Origin: CAWIJK01 sp963836375
Lineage (GTDB): Bacteria > Actinomycetota > Acidimicrobiia > Acidimicrobiales > RAAP-2
DNA: 64,000 nucleotides
Direction: 5' to 3'
Assembly: GCA_963836375.1 (NCBI GenBank)
Contig: CAWIJK010000001.1
Coordinates: forward strand, 496,001-560,000
The position numbers and the translations under genes were made by a program. The notes under the pieces are model-generated. The model was not told where the DNA came from and made no database searches. It saw only the letters and a list, made by a program, of their open reading frames with translations. Of the stretch, positions 27,827 through 36,681 are shown in pieces (the first letter of the stretch is position 1; each line of letters begins with the position of its first letter).

Positions 27827-28279
27827 CTAGGCGGCCCGGCCCGGGCGGTCGGGCTCGGCCGTGATCCTCGAGATCGTCGACTCCGAGGTGCGCGCCGGCA
27901 TGCCCTCGTTGAGCCGCTTGGCGGGTCCCCAGTTGAGGGCCCCGTTGCTGACGAGATAGCAGAAGGCGGCGAAGACGGCCACCGCGAACACGAGCACCTC
28001 CACCAGGCCGAAGACCCGGAGCTGGCGGAACACCACCGCCCACGGGTAGAGGAAGACGATCTCGATGTCAAAGATGATGAAGATCATCGCCACGAGGTAG
28101 AAGCGGACCGGGAAGCGCTGGGGCGGCTCGCGGTCGGGCACGATCCCGCATTCATAGGGTGCCGTCTTGGCGTCGGTCGGCTTCTTCGTGGGGCCGAGCA
28201 TCGACGAGGCCAGGAACGAGCCGGCGGCGAAGATCACCCCGAGCACGAACAGGAGGAAGATCGGCAGATACTGCGCCAC
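27827..28279 (-). CDS. nuoA: NADH-quinone oxidoreductase subunit A
   Basis: A 150-residue, three-helix membrane subunit and first gene of the operon. Signatures are PYECGIVP and RFPVRFYLVAMIFIIFDIE. Start GTG 28279 places the first helix (QYLPIFLLFVLGVIF) at the N terminus, as in the family. nuoB starts 15 bases after its TAG. The C-terminal 30 residues are an extra hydrophilic tail. Confidence 0.94.
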   Translation of the reverse strand: MAQYLPIFLLFVLGVIFAAGSFLASSMLGPTKKPTDAKTAPYECGIVPDREPPQRFPVRFYLVAMIFIIFDIEIVFLYPWAVVFRQLRVFGLVEVLVFAVAVFAAFCYLVSNGALNWGPAKRLNEGMPARTSESTISRITAEPDRPGRAA

Positions 28280-28287
28280 GGCTCGCG

Positions 28288-28293
28288 GTTCTA
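28288..28293 (-). promoter_or_regulatory. Possible -10 element (TAGAAC) of the nuo operon
   Basis: TAGAAC on the minus strand, 8 bases before the nuoA GTG. It departs from TANNNT at the last base, so support is weak. It lies in the 86-base gap between nuoA and the divergent reductase. Confidence 0.3.
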
Positions 28294-28353
28294 CCACGGG
28301 GCCCGTTCCCCAGGCACATCGACGGGGCCGACCGAACCGGACCCGTCGGCGCC

Positions 28354-28359
28354 TACGAT
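28354..28359 (+). promoter_or_regulatory. Probable -10 element TACGAT, leaderless
   Basis: TACGAT lies exactly 6 bases upstream of the GTG at 28366 and matches the TANNNT-N6-start layout of other genes here. Confidence 0.55.
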
Positions 28360-28365
28360 CGCGGG

Positions 28366-29835
28366 GTGACCGACGGCCCGCAGCGCCCCCCCGCCGCCGC
28401 CCGCGACCGGGGCCCCCGAGGCCCCCGGACCCAGCCCGGCGCCGGCCGGGCGACCCCCGACGCGGCGCACCCGGGGCGCTCGACGGGGCGGCCGGGCGCC
28501 GGGCGCGCCGGGCCGGGGGGCCCGGGCGCAACCGCCCTCCACGACGTGGTGGTGGTGGGCGGCGGGCCGGGGGGATCGTCGTGCGCCTACTGGTTGGCCG
28601 ACGCCGGCTGGGACGTGGTGGTGGTGGAGAAGAAGCGCTTCCCGCGCGAGAAGACCTGCGGCGACGGTCTCACCCCCCGGGCGGTCCGCCAGCTGGCCGA
28701 CATGGGCCTCGAGCCCGAGCTGGCCGGCTCGCACCGCTTCCGCGGGCTGCGGGCCTTCGGCTTCGGCCAGATGCTCGAGCTCGAGTGGCCCCAGCACCCC
28801 GCCTTCCCCGACTACGGCTACACCATCACCCGCCACGACCTCGACGGCATCGTGGCCGACCGGGCGGCCAAGGCCGGGGCCACCGTCTGGCAGGGCACCG
28901 AGGCGGTGGCGCCGCTGGTGGCCGGGGCACTCGGGCCGGCCGGCCCGGGGGCCAACCCGCTCCCCCCCCTCGAGGGGATCGTGGTCGCCGAGCGTGACTC
29001 GGGGGCCACCCGCGAGATCAGGGCCCGCTACGTGGTGGTGGCCGACGGGGCCAACTCGCGCTTCGGCCGGGCGCTCGGCACCGGCCGGGACCGCTCGTTC
29101 CCGATGGGCATGGCCCTTCGGGGCTACTACCGCTCCGAGCACCACGACGACCCGTTCATCGAGTCCCACCTCGACATCCGCGACGCTGCGGGCGACATCG
29201 TCCCCGGCTACGGGTGGGTGTTCCCCCTGGGCGACGGCCGGGTCAACGTCGGGGTGGGGCTGCTCTCGACCGACAAGCGGTGGAAGGGCGTGAACACGAC
29301 CAAGCTCATGGAGGCCTTCGTCGGGTGGGCCCCCGAACGCTGGGGTCTCTCGGCGGCCACCTGTTGCGGGCCGCCCACCGGCGGCAAGCTGCCGATGGGG
29401 CTGGCCGTGGGCCCCCACGCCGGGGCCAACACCGTGGTCATCGGCGACGCCGGCGGCTCGATCAACCCGTTCAACGGCGAGGGCATCGCCTATGCCTACG
29501 AGACCGGCCGCCTGGCCGCAGCCGCCGTGGCCGAGGCCCTGGGCGGGTCGGGCACGGCCGCCTTGGTCGATTACGACCGGGCGATCCGCGACGCCTACGG
29601 CGACTACTACAAGGTGGCCCGGGCCTTCATCACCTTGATCTCCAACCCGGCGGCCATGCGGCTGTGCGTCGGGGCCGGCATGCGCTCGGAGTTCGTGATG
29701 AGCCAGCTCCTGCGGATCATGGCCAACCTGATGCGACCCGACACCCTGGGCCCGGCCGAGACCGCCTACCGGGCCATGGAGCTGGTCTCGACCCTGCTCC
29801 CGGACATCTCGGCCGGCGGTCGTCCCCCGGGGTAA
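28366..29835 (+). CDS. Geranylgeranyl reductase family FAD oxidoreductase (probably menaquinone side-chain reductase)
   Basis: A 489-residue flavoprotein. The FAD motif VVVGGGPGGSSCAYWL starts near residue 62 after a Pro/Gly/Arg-rich leader; VVEKKRFPREKTCGDGLTPR and VIGDAGGSINPFNGEGIAYA are the family's second and third FAD motifs. The family reduces isoprenoid double bonds in chlorophyll, archaeal lipids or, in actinobacteria (MenJ), one isoprene of menaquinone. Placement back-to-back with nuoA fits a menaquinone role, because complex I reduces that quinone; this is inference. The GTG is set by the TACGAT hexamer 6 bases upstream. Part of the N-terminal leader could be non-native if translation starts later. 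Confidence 0.85.
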   Translation: MTDGPQRPPAAARDRGPRGPRTQPGAGRATPDAAHPGRSTGRPGAGRAGPGGPGATALHDVVVVGGGPGGSSCAYWLADAGWDVVVVEKKRFPREKTCGDGLTPRAVRQLADMGLEPELAGSHRFRGLRAFGFGQMLELEWPQHPAFPDYGYTITRHDLDGIVADRAAKAGATVWQGTEAVAPLVAGALGPAGPGANPLPPLEGIVVAERDSGATREIRARYVVVADGANSRFGRALGTGRDRSFPMGMALRGYYRSEHHDDPFIESHLDIRDAAGDIVPGYGWVFPLGDGRVNVGVGLLSTDKRWKGVNTTKLMEAFVGWAPERWGLSAATCCGPPTGGKLPMGLAVGPHAGANTVVIGDAGGSINPFNGEGIAYAYETGRLAAAAVAEALGGSGTAALVDYDRAIRDAYGDYYKVARAFITLISNPAAMRLCVGAGMRSEFVMSQLLRIMANLMRPDTLGPAETAYRAMELVSTLLPDISAGGRPPG

Positions 29836-29849
29836 GGCCCGAGCACCCC

Positions 29850-31238
29850 TCAGGCGCCGACCGAGGTCCCCCGAGCGGCGATGTTGTGCTCCAAGGTGGC
29901 GGTGAGCGACGCCGTCAAAGGCGCCGGGAAGGACGTCGCCGCGGCGAAGGTGATCAAGGTGGCCTCGACCCTGCCGCCCGCGGTGAGCACGAAGGCGAAC
30001 TGGGTGGACACCGTTCCGGTGGCCGACGTGATCGGGAAGGTGAGCTCGACCCCGACGACGTGCACCCCGGGGGTCTGGGGGAGGTCGAGCAGCTGGATCT
30101 GGGGCGTCCCGACGCTGGCGCCCCCGGCCACGGCCCCCCGGGTCCCGGCCACAAACTCCTTGCCCAGCGCCGCCCCGAAGCACAGGGGGAACTGTGCCCG
30201 CTCGACCTGGGCCACGTCGGCGGCGACGTCGGCCCGGGTGGCGAAGACCTGGGCCTGGGATCCGGTCTCTGAGACCGGGCCGGCGGTCGGCGCGGCGAAG
30301 ACGGGCGAGGCGGCCTCGGCCGTCGGCGTCGACCCGTCGGAGCCGAAGATGCGGTCGGCGGCGGCGGGGATGCCCAGGCACTGCTCGTAGCCGGCCGCCA
30401 CCTGGCGCTCAAGCCGGCGCTCGGCGGCCGTGGGGCGCGCCGTGCCGCCCCCACCCGAGAAGAAGGCGCCCAGCGGTCCGCTGGCCGACGAATCGACCGA
30501 CCAGGTCGACGGGACGTCGCTGGCCGAGATGTTGATCTGCTGGGCGACCTCCTCGTCGCCCGACGGACCCGGCGCCCCCGCCGGCGGGTGGGGACCCGGG
30601 CCCCCGAGGACGACCACGGCGCCGACGCCGGCGCCCACCACGACGACGACGGCGGCGACCAGGGCCACTGTCTTTTTGTGCCGCCGCCGCCGGTGACGGG
30701 GGGCCCGGTGCGGGCGACTGACCGGCCCGGGGGGCGGCCCCGGCGGCAATGGCGGCGGCACTGTCGGCGGCGGCCCTGTCGGCGGCGGCCCTGTCGGCGG
30801 CGGCCCTGTCGGCGGCGGCACTGTCGGCGGCGGCAACCTCGACGGCAGCGTCGCGGCGGGCTGGCCGGGGGACGACGGGGCCCGGACCGAACCGGCGGCG
30901 CGGCCGAGCAGGCCCTCGAGGGCCGCCCGGCGCTCGGGCGGGAGCTGGTGGGCGGGGATCAGCCATCGCAGCCGGCGGGACCCGATCGTGCCCACCAGCG
31001 CGAAGGCCGGGGCGCCGCCGGGGAAGGTCGCCCGCTCGTCGGCGCCGACGTCGGCCAGTTCGACCCAGCCGAGCCGCCGCGCGGAGCCGGGCGCCGGGCC
31101 GGTGATGGTCAGACCGGCGACGTCGACGACGAGGCCCAGGCCCTGGGCGAGCGGCGCGGGACCACCGCCTTGGGCCTCGAGGGCCACCCCGTCGAACACC
31201 AGGGCACCCGGGCCGCCCGGCGCGGGCTCGTCGCTCAC
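29850..31238 (-). CDS. Single-pass membrane protein with Pro-rich linker, unknown function
   Basis: A 462-residue protein without a recognised family. Residues 1-105 form a small domain, perhaps PH-like, with ALVFDGVALEAQG and RRLRWLIPAHQLPPERR. A repetitive PPPTG/PPPTV linker follows (about 130-170), then a basic patch (RAPRHRRRRHKKT), one membrane helix (VALVAAVVVVVGAGVGAVVVL) and an outer domain of about 230 residues with two Cys. The basic-then-hydrophobic order suggests an extracellular C-terminal domain. It lies 38 bases after the lipoprotein gene on the same strand, so they are likely co-transcribed. Confidence 0.75.
   Translation of the reverse strand: MSDEPAPGGPGALVFDGVALEAQGGGPAPLAQGLGLVVDVAGLTITGPAPGSARRLGWVELADVGADERATFPGGAPAFALVGTIGSRRLRWLIPAHQLPPERRAALEGLLGRAAGSVRAPSSPGQPAATLPSRLPPPTVPPPTGPPPTGPPPTGPPPTVPPPLPPGPPPGPVSRPHRAPRHRRRRHKKTVALVAAVVVVVGAGVGAVVVLGGPGPHPPAGAPGPSGDEEVAQQINISASDVPSTWSVDSSASGPLGAFFSGGGGTARPTAAERRLERQVAAGYEQCLGIPAAADRIFGSDGSTPTAEAASPVFAAPTAGPVSETGSQAQVFATRADVAADVAQVERAQFPLCFGAALGKEFVAGTRGAVAGGASVGTPQIQLLDLPQTPGVHVVGVELTFPITSATGTVSTQFAFVLTAGGRVEATLITFAAATSFPAPLTASLTATLEHNIAARGTSVGA
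30750..30836 (-). repeat. 15-bp tandem repeat coding PPPTG/PPPTV
   Basis: A GC-rich 15-base unit is repeated about five times in tandem inside the membrane-protein gene and encodes the Pro-rich linker. It is prone to length change by slippage. Confidence 0.75.
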
Positions 31239-31276
31239 CCGCTCACCCGGTCAGCGGCCCGGGTCCGGCGAGCGTC

Positions 31277-31804
31277 TCAACTCGGTGCGAGGTCCACCGA
31301 GAACCGCTGGGCCGGCTTGGCCGGGACCGTCCCCGGCTTGGCGTAGTCCAGGGTCAGCGGCAGCGTGGCGTGCCCGGCCATGAGGAACGCCAGCACCTCG
31401 GTCCCCTGCCCACCGGCGGTGGTCGGCGGGACGAACGTGGGCGATCCGATCATGGCGAACCCGGCGCCCCCGCTCACCAGCTGCCAGCTCTCCTTGTCCG
31501 CGGGGTCGTAGGGCAAGGAGACCTTGATGGTCGCCGGGACCAGCACGGCGATCGTCCTGTGGTTGTCCGCCAGGGTCAACGACGGGTTCTTGGAGGGTGC
31601 GGCGGGAGCCGTGGAGGTCGTCGGCGCGGCGGTCGTCGACGTCGTCGCACTTCCCGAGGTGCTGGCGTTGCTGCACGCGGCGACGCCGAGGGACAGTCCG
31701 GCCAGCCCGATCATCAGGGCGAGCGCCCGGGCCCGCGCACCGCCGGTCGGGACGCGCGCACCGGCGTCGTCACGCGCCGGGTCGAGGTGACGGGGGGCGG
31801 ACAC
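31277..31804 (-). CDS. Lipoprotein, distantly chagasin (I42)-like
   Basis: A 175-residue exported lipoprotein. The signal peptide core ALALMIGLAGLSLG ends in the lipobox GVAAC (Cys44), followed by a Ser/Thr/Ala-rich linker. The mature domain of about 100 residues has an all-beta pattern with VLVPATIKVSLPY, a Trp (ESWQLV), G.GTEVLAFLMAGHATLPL and LDYAKPG...RFSVDLA, reminiscent of I42 chagasin-type protease inhibitors; the usual NPTTGY motif is not clear, so this is tentative. GTG 31804 has TACTCT exactly 6 bases upstream. Confidence 0.7.
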   Translation of the reverse strand: MSAPRHLDPARDDAGARVPTGGARARALALMIGLAGLSLGVAACSNASTSGSATTSTTAAPTTSTAPAAPSKNPSLTLADNHRTIAVLVPATIKVSLPYDPADKESWQLVSGGAGFAMIGSPTFVPPTTAGGQGTEVLAFLMAGHATLPLTLDYAKPGTVPAKPAQRFSVDLAPS

Positions 31805-31810
31805 CGGGTC

Positions 31811-31816
31811 AGAGTA
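31811..31816 (-). promoter_or_regulatory. Probable -10 element TACTCT, leaderless
   Basis: TACTCT on the minus strand, 6 bases before the lipoprotein GTG at 31804. Confidence 0.55.
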
Positions 31817-31853
31817 GCGCGCTCGGGGCCGCCAACTCCGGCGGCCCCCGGGG

Positions 31854-33203
31854 TCATTCGCCGGCGACAGGCGACGTCGGGACCGGCTCGTGGGCCATCA
31901 CCGCCGCGACGTCGTGGGCCGCGTCGGCGGCGACGGCGACGGCCCGGTCCAGCACCGCGTCGTCATGGGCCAGGCCGGGGAACAGGGCCTCGTAGGGACC
32001 CGGGGCCAGCAGCACGCCGCGGTCGAGCATGGCGTGGAAGAGCCGGCGGTACACGCCGTTGCCGGCCAGGGCCGACGCCTCGGCGTAGTCGCCCGGCGCG
32101 CGCAGTGTTTGCCCCGGGGGGCCGACGAACAGACCGACCAGGGGCCCGGCGGCGACCGTCGCCGCCGAGAGGCCGCCCGAGCGCAACGCCGCGGCCAGGT
32201 CGGCGGCGAAGGTGCCGGCCCGTCGGGCCAGCTCGTCGTAGTCCCGCTCGGTGACGTGGGTGACCACGGCCAGGCCGGCCGCCGTGGCCACTGGGTTTCC
32301 CGACAAGGTGCCCGCCTGGTAGACGGGCCCCCCGGGGGCCAGGGCGGCGAGGACGTCGCGGCGGCCCCCGAACGCGCCCACCGGCAGACCGCCGCCGATC
32401 ACCTTGCCGAAGCACCACAGGTCGGGCGTGACCCCGTAGCGGGCGGCCGCTCCTCCGGGGCCGAGGCGAAAGCCGGTGATGACCTCGTCGAAGATAAGGA
32501 GCGCCCCGGCGGCGTCACAGGCCCGGCGCAGGCCGGCCAAGAAGCCGTCGGCCGGGGGGACCAGGCCCATGTTGGCGGCGACCGGCTCGACGATCACACA
32601 GGCGATCGATTCGTCGAGGTCGGGCACCACGTTGAACGGCGCCACCAGGGTCTCGGCCACCGCGGCGGGGGGCACGCCGGCCGAGCCCGGGAGACCCAAG
32701 GTGGCCACCCCGCTCCCGCCGGCGGCCAGTAGGCCGTCGGAGTGGCCGTGGTAGCAGCCGGCGAACTTCAGCACCCGGGTGCGGCCGGTGAACCCGCGGG
32801 CCACGCGCACCGCGCTCATCGCCGCCTCGGTCCCCGACGAGACCAGGCGCACCTGGTCGCAGCCGGCGACCCGCTCGCAGATCGCCTCGGCCAAGAGCAC
32901 CTCGCCGCGGGTGGGCGTCCCGAAGGTGGTGCCCGAGGCGGCGGCCCGGTCAACGGCCGCGGTGACCACCGGATGGGCGTGGCCGAGGAGGAGCGCCCCG
33001 TAGGACTGGATCAGGTCCAGGTAGCGGTGGCCCTCGACGTCGTCGAGCCAGGGGCCCTCGCCGCGCGCCGCGGTGAACGGGGTGCCCCCCACCGAGGCGA
33101 ACGAGCGCACCGGCGAGTCCACCCCGCCGGGGATGACCCTCTGGGCCCGGGCGAACCACTCGGCGTTAGTGCCCGACGCCGCGCCCTTGCGGTGCTCACC
33201 CAC
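31854..33203 (-). CDS. hemL: Glutamate-1-semialdehyde 2,1-aminomutase
   Basis: A 449-residue PLP enzyme converting glutamate-1-semialdehyde to 5-aminolevulinate in the C5 pathway. The PLP-binding Lys267 lies in DLWCFGKVIGGGLPVGAFGG; LVSSGTEAAMSAVRVARG and IFDEVITGFR (PLP Asp) are also typical. The GTG start overlaps the end of hemB by 8 bases. It is the last gene of the heme cluster. Confidence 0.95.
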   Translation of the reverse strand: MGEHRKGAASGTNAEWFARAQRVIPGGVDSPVRSFASVGGTPFTAARGEGPWLDDVEGHRYLDLIQSYGALLLGHAHPVVTAAVDRAAASGTTFGTPTRGEVLLAEAICERVAGCDQVRLVSSGTEAAMSAVRVARGFTGRTRVLKFAGCYHGHSDGLLAAGGSGVATLGLPGSAGVPPAAVAETLVAPFNVVPDLDESIACVIVEPVAANMGLVPPADGFLAGLRRACDAAGALLIFDEVITGFRLGPGGAAARYGVTPDLWCFGKVIGGGLPVGAFGGRRDVLAALAPGGPVYQAGTLSGNPVATAAGLAVVTHVTERDYDELARRAGTFAADLAAALRSGGLSAATVAAGPLVGLFVGPPGQTLRAPGDYAEASALAGNGVYRRLFHAMLDRGVLLAPGPYEALFPGLAHDDAVLDRAVAVAADAAHDVAAVMAHEPVPTSPVAGE

Positions 33204-34179
33204 CGAGCCGCTCGGCCACGTCGGCGGCGAAGTAGCTCACCACGAAGTCGGCGCCGGCCCGCTTGAGGGCCACCAACTGTTCAACGGCCACCGCCGGTCC
33301 GTCGATGAACCCGCGCTCGGCCGCCGCCTTGATCATCGAGTACTCGCCGCTCACCTGGTAGGCGGCGACCGGCACGTCGACCGCCCGGCGCACGTCGGCC
33401 AGCACGTCGAGCGAGGTCATGGCCGGCTTCACCATCACCATGTCCGCCCCCTCGGCGACGTCGAGGAGCACCTCGGCCAGCGACTCGCGCCGGTTGGCCA
33501 CGTCTTGTTGGTAGGCCCGGCGGTCGCCCCCGTCGGCGATGGTCACGTCGACGGCGTGGCGGAACGGCCCGTAGAGGGCCGACGCGTACTTCGAGGCGTA
33601 GGCCAGGATCGCCGTGTCGATGTGGCCCGAGGACTCGAGGGCCCCGCGGATGGCGGCGACCTGGCCGTCCATCATCCCGCTGGGGGCGACGACGTCGGCC
33701 CCGGCCGCCGCCTGGGCCAGGGCCACCTCTTGGTAGCGGCCCAAGGTGGCGTCGTTGTCCACCGATCCGTCCGCTGCCAGCAGGCCGCAGTGGCCGTGGT
33801 CGGTGTACTCGTCGAGGCACAGGTCGGCCATCAACACCACCGAGTCCCCGAGCGCGTCGCGCAGCGCCCGCAGGGCCCGCTGGGCGACGCCGTCGGGGTC
33901 CGACGCCTGGGAACCGGTCGGGTCCTTTGTGCCGGGCACCCCGAAGACGAGCAGGGCGGGCACCCCGAGGTCGGCCAGGCGCTTGGCCTCTTGGACCACC
34001 GACGCCACGGTGTGCTGGCACTGGCCGGGCATGGCCCCGATCGGTGCGGGCTCCTCCAGGCCCTCGGCCACGAACAGCGGGGCCACCAGGTCGTCGACCG
34101 AGAGCCGGGCTTCGGCGACCAGCCGACGCATGGCCGGCGTCGTGCGCAGCCGCCGCAGTCGCTGTTCGGGGAACCCCAC
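33196..34179 (-). CDS. hemB: Delta-aminolevulinic acid dehydratase (porphobilinogen synthase)
   Basis: A 327-residue enzyme joining two 5-aminolevulinate molecules into porphobilinogen. The Schiff-base Lys251 (MVMVKPAM) and Lys197 (AYASKYAS) are present. The metal site reads DLCLDEYTDHGHCG, with Cys121, Asp123 and Cys131; the middle Asp is, from memory, usual in actinobacterial HemB. The GTG start has its own TAGGCT hexamer 6 bases upstream, so hemB-hemL probably has a separate leaderless promoter despite lying in the hem cluster. Confidence 0.95.
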   Translation of the reverse strand: MGFPEQRLRRLRTTPAMRRLVAEARLSVDDLVAPLFVAEGLEEPAPIGAMPGQCQHTVASVVQEAKRLADLGVPALLVFGVPGTKDPTGSQASDPDGVAQRALRALRDALGDSVVLMADLCLDEYTDHGHCGLLAADGSVDNDATLGRYQEVALAQAAAGADVVAPSGMMDGQVAAIRGALESSGHIDTAILAYASKYASALYGPFRHAVDVTIADGGDRRAYQQDVANRRESLAEVLLDVAEGADMVMVKPAMTSLDVLADVRRAVDVPVAAYQVSGEYSMIKAAAERGFIDGPAVAVEQLVALKRAGADFVVSYFAADVAERLGG

Positions 34180-34185
34180 CCGTCC

Positions 34186-34191
34186 AGCCTA
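34186..34191 (-). promoter_or_regulatory. Probable -10 element TAGGCT, leaderless (hemB)
   Basis: TAGGCT on the minus strand, 6 bases before the hemB GTG, in the 56-base gap after the hemD stop. Confidence 0.55.
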
Positions 34192-34235
34192 AGTCGAGGT
34201 TCGGCGCCCCAGCGCGAGCCGGCCGGCGGCGCCCC

Positions 34236-35732
34236 TCACCGGGCCGCCGCCTCGACGAGGGCCTCGACCAGCGACGCCGGGGTGGGGCGCCGGGCCTCGG
34301 TCACTCCGCCCAGGCCGGCCCGGCGAGCGGCCCCGGCGGTCACCGGTCCGATGCAGGCGACGAGCGCGGGGACCCCGAGGGGCCGGCCGGCGCCGTCGCG
34401 CGCCGCCAGGTAGGCGTCGACGGCCGAGGGCGAGGCGAACGTCACGGCGTCGGCCCGGGCGAGCTCGGCCACCATGGCCTCGGGCGGGGCCGGTGCGGGC
34501 CGGGTCCGGTAGGCCACGACCTCGTCGACCGGCCACCCCTTGGCCGCCAACCCGGCGGCCAGGGTGGGCCGGGCCCCCTCGGCCCGCACGAACAGCACCC
34601 GGGCGCCCGGCGTCGGCGGGGGGAACTCGTCCACCAGGCCCTCGGCGCTGGCGGTGGCCGGCACCAGGTCGGCCGACAGCTGGTGAACGGCCAGGGCGCC
34701 GGCGGTGGCGTCGCCGACCGCCGCCAGGCGGGTCCGCCCCAGCGAGCGCAGATCGCCGAGCAGCGGGACGAAGCGCTCGACGGCGTTGGCCGAGGTGAAG
34801 GCCAGCCACTCGTAGTCACCTGCCCCGCCGGCGGCCCGGCGCAGGGCCGCCCCGCCGTCGGCGGGGGCCGTGGTCTCGAGCACCGGGACCGCCAGGACGC
34901 GGGCCCCGGCCGAGTGCAGGGCTTCGGCGAGGCCGGCCGCCCGCTCGGACCCCCGGGTCACCACCACGGTCCGACCGTCGAGGGGCCCGGGGGGAGGGGC
35001 GAGGTCGAGGGCGGCCACCGGGCCGACGACGAGGATCGCCGGCGCGGTGACCGGGTGGGTGCCCAGCGCGCCCAGGGTGGTCCGGCTGCGCCGTTCGGCC
35101 GCCGTGGTCCCGGCCTCGAGGACGGCCACGGGCGTGTCGGGTGCCCGGCCGCCCTCGACCAGCCGTCGGGCGACGTCGGCCCGGGTGGCCACCCCCATCA
35201 GCACCACCAGGGTGCCGCCCGACCGGGCCAGGGCCCCCCAGTCCATGCCGGCCACGCCGGGGTCGCCGTCGCCCCCGGCGTGGCCGGTGACGACGGTGAC
35301 CGAGGTGGACCGGCCCCGGTGGGTGACCGGGATCCCGGCCAGGGCGGGCACGGCGAAGGCCGAGGAGACGCCCGGGACGACGTCCCAGGCGATGCCCGCC
35401 GCCTCGAGCGCCTCGGCCTCCTCGCCGCCGCGCCCGAACACGAACGGGTCGCCGCCCTTCAGCCGCACGACGGTCTTGCCGGCCTGGCCCAGCTCGATCA
35501 ACAGGGCGTTGATCTCGGCCTGGGAGCGGGCGTGGGGCGGCCCGCCGCCCCCCGGCGAGCTCGGCCGCTTGCCCACGTCGATGAGCTCGGCCCCCGGGCC
35601 GGCCAGGGCGAGGACCCCCGGATCGATGAGCCGGTCGTGGACCACCACGTCGGCCCGGCCCAGCAGGTGGGCGCCGCGTCGGGTGAGGAGCATCGGGTCA
35701 CCCGGGCCGGCGCCGACCAGGTGGACGGTCAC
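34236..35732 (-). CDS. Uroporphyrinogen-III C-methyltransferase / uroporphyrinogen-III synthase fusion
   Basis: A 498-residue two-domain protein. Residues 1-250 are a SUMT (CobA) domain with VHLVGAGPGDPMLLTRRG, VVRLKGGDPFVFGRGGEE and VPGVSSAFAVPALAGIPVTH; this methylates uroporphyrinogen III toward siroheme and B12. Residues about 258-498 are a HemD domain (VVVTRGSERAAGLAEAL, LAFTSANAVERF, VTFASPSAVDAYL) that closes the tetrapyrrole ring. The fusion couples the branch point in one polypeptide and is known in actinobacteria and firmicutes. GTG 35732 overlaps the hemC stop (GTGA). Confidence 0.93.
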   Translation of the reverse strand: MTVHLVGAGPGDPMLLTRRGAHLLGRADVVVHDRLIDPGVLALAGPGAELIDVGKRPSSPGGGGPPHARSQAEINALLIELGQAGKTVVRLKGGDPFVFGRGGEEAEALEAAGIAWDVVPGVSSAFAVPALAGIPVTHRGRSTSVTVVTGHAGGDGDPGVAGMDWGALARSGGTLVVLMGVATRADVARRLVEGGRAPDTPVAVLEAGTTAAERRSRTTLGALGTHPVTAPAILVVGPVAALDLAPPPGPLDGRTVVVTRGSERAAGLAEALHSAGARVLAVPVLETTAPADGGAALRRAAGGAGDYEWLAFTSANAVERFVPLLGDLRSLGRTRLAAVGDATAGALAVHQLSADLVPATASAEGLVDEFPPPTPGARVLFVRAEGARPTLAAGLAAKGWPVDEVVAYRTRPAPAPPEAMVAELARADAVTFASPSAVDAYLAARDGAGRPLGVPALVACIGPVTAGAARRAGLGGVTEARRPTPASLVEALVEAAAR

Positions 35733-36679
35733 GACCGGTCGGGCGCCGGGCGCCACTCTTCGATGAGCGACCCCCCGCAGTCGTCGATGAGCTGGCGGGC
35801 CAGGGCCCGGCCGAGGGCGAACGGCTCGTCCCCGTCCAGGTGGCTCCGCACCATCACCCGCCCGTCGCCGGTGGCCACCAGCCCGTGGAGCCGGAGCCCG
35901 GCGCCGGCCGGCTCGGCCCAGGCGGCCACCGGCACGGTGCAGCTCCCCCCGATCTCGGCCAACAGCGCCCGTTCGGCGTCGACGGTGCGATGCGACGCCC
36001 GGTTGTCGACCAGGGCGAGCAGGGCGCCGGTCGGCCCGTCGTCGGCCCTGCACTCGAGGGCCAACGCCCCCTGGCCCGCCTGGGGGAGCATGACCAGCGT
36101 CGAGAGCGACTCGGTAACCCGGTCGGCCCAGCCGAGGCGGTCGAGGGCGGCGAGGGCGACCACCACGGCGTGGACGTCGCCCTCCTCGGCCCGCCGGACC
36201 CGCGTGGCCATGTTCCCCCGGAGCTCGACGAAGGTCAGGTCCGGCCGCAGGTTGGCGAGCTGGGCCCGGCGACGGGCCGACCCGGTGGCCACCACCGCCC
36301 CGGGCACCAGGTCGGCCAAGCGCGCCCCGACCAGCGCGTCGCGCGGGTCGGCGCGGCGCGGGACAGCGGCCAACACCATGCCCGGCGGGGTGACCGAGGG
36401 GAGGTCCTTGGCCGAGTGGACGGCCACGTCGGCCCGGCCCTCGAGCACCGCCACCTCCACCTCTTTGGTGAAGACCCCCCGGCCGCCGATCCGCTCCAGG
36501 GGCTGGTCGGCCAGCCGGTCGCCCTCGGTGCGCACGACGACCAGCTCGACGTCGGTCCCCGGTGCGGCCGCCCTGATCGACGTCGAGACCATCTCGGCTT
36601 GGACCCGGGCCAGCGGCGAGCCCCGGGTGGCCAACCGGACCACGCCCCGCGCCCGCACCCCGGTCGTCCGGCGGGCCAC
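35729..36679 (-). CDS. hemC: Porphobilinogen deaminase (hydroxymethylbilane synthase)
   Basis: A 316-residue enzyme polymerising four porphobilinogens. It shows VRLATRGSPLARVQAEMV, RGVFTKEVEVAVLEGRADVA, HSAKDLP (catalytic Asp) and the dipyrromethane-cofactor Cys247 in GGSCTVPVAA. Start GTG 36679 is 2 bases after the hemA TAG, and the stop overlaps the next gene. Confidence 0.95.
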   Translation of the reverse strand: MARRTTGVRARGVVRLATRGSPLARVQAEMVSTSIRAAAPGTDVELVVVRTEGDRLADQPLERIGGRGVFTKEVEVAVLEGRADVAVHSAKDLPSVTPPGMVLAAVPRRADPRDALVGARLADLVPGAVVATGSARRRAQLANLRPDLTFVELRGNMATRVRRAEEGDVHAVVVALAALDRLGWADRVTESLSTLVMLPQAGQGALALECRADDGPTGALLALVDNRASHRTVDAERALLAEIGGSCTVPVAAWAEPAGAGLRLHGLVATGDGRVMVRSHLDGDEPFALGRALARQLIDDCGGSLIEEWRPAPDRS

Positions 36680-36681
36680 GG

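Noticed and set aside
30750..30836. Short tandem repeats that could suggest a CRISPR array
   Set aside because: The 15-base units are contiguous, in frame and encode PPPTG; there are no spacers or cas genes. No CRISPR array was seen in the window.
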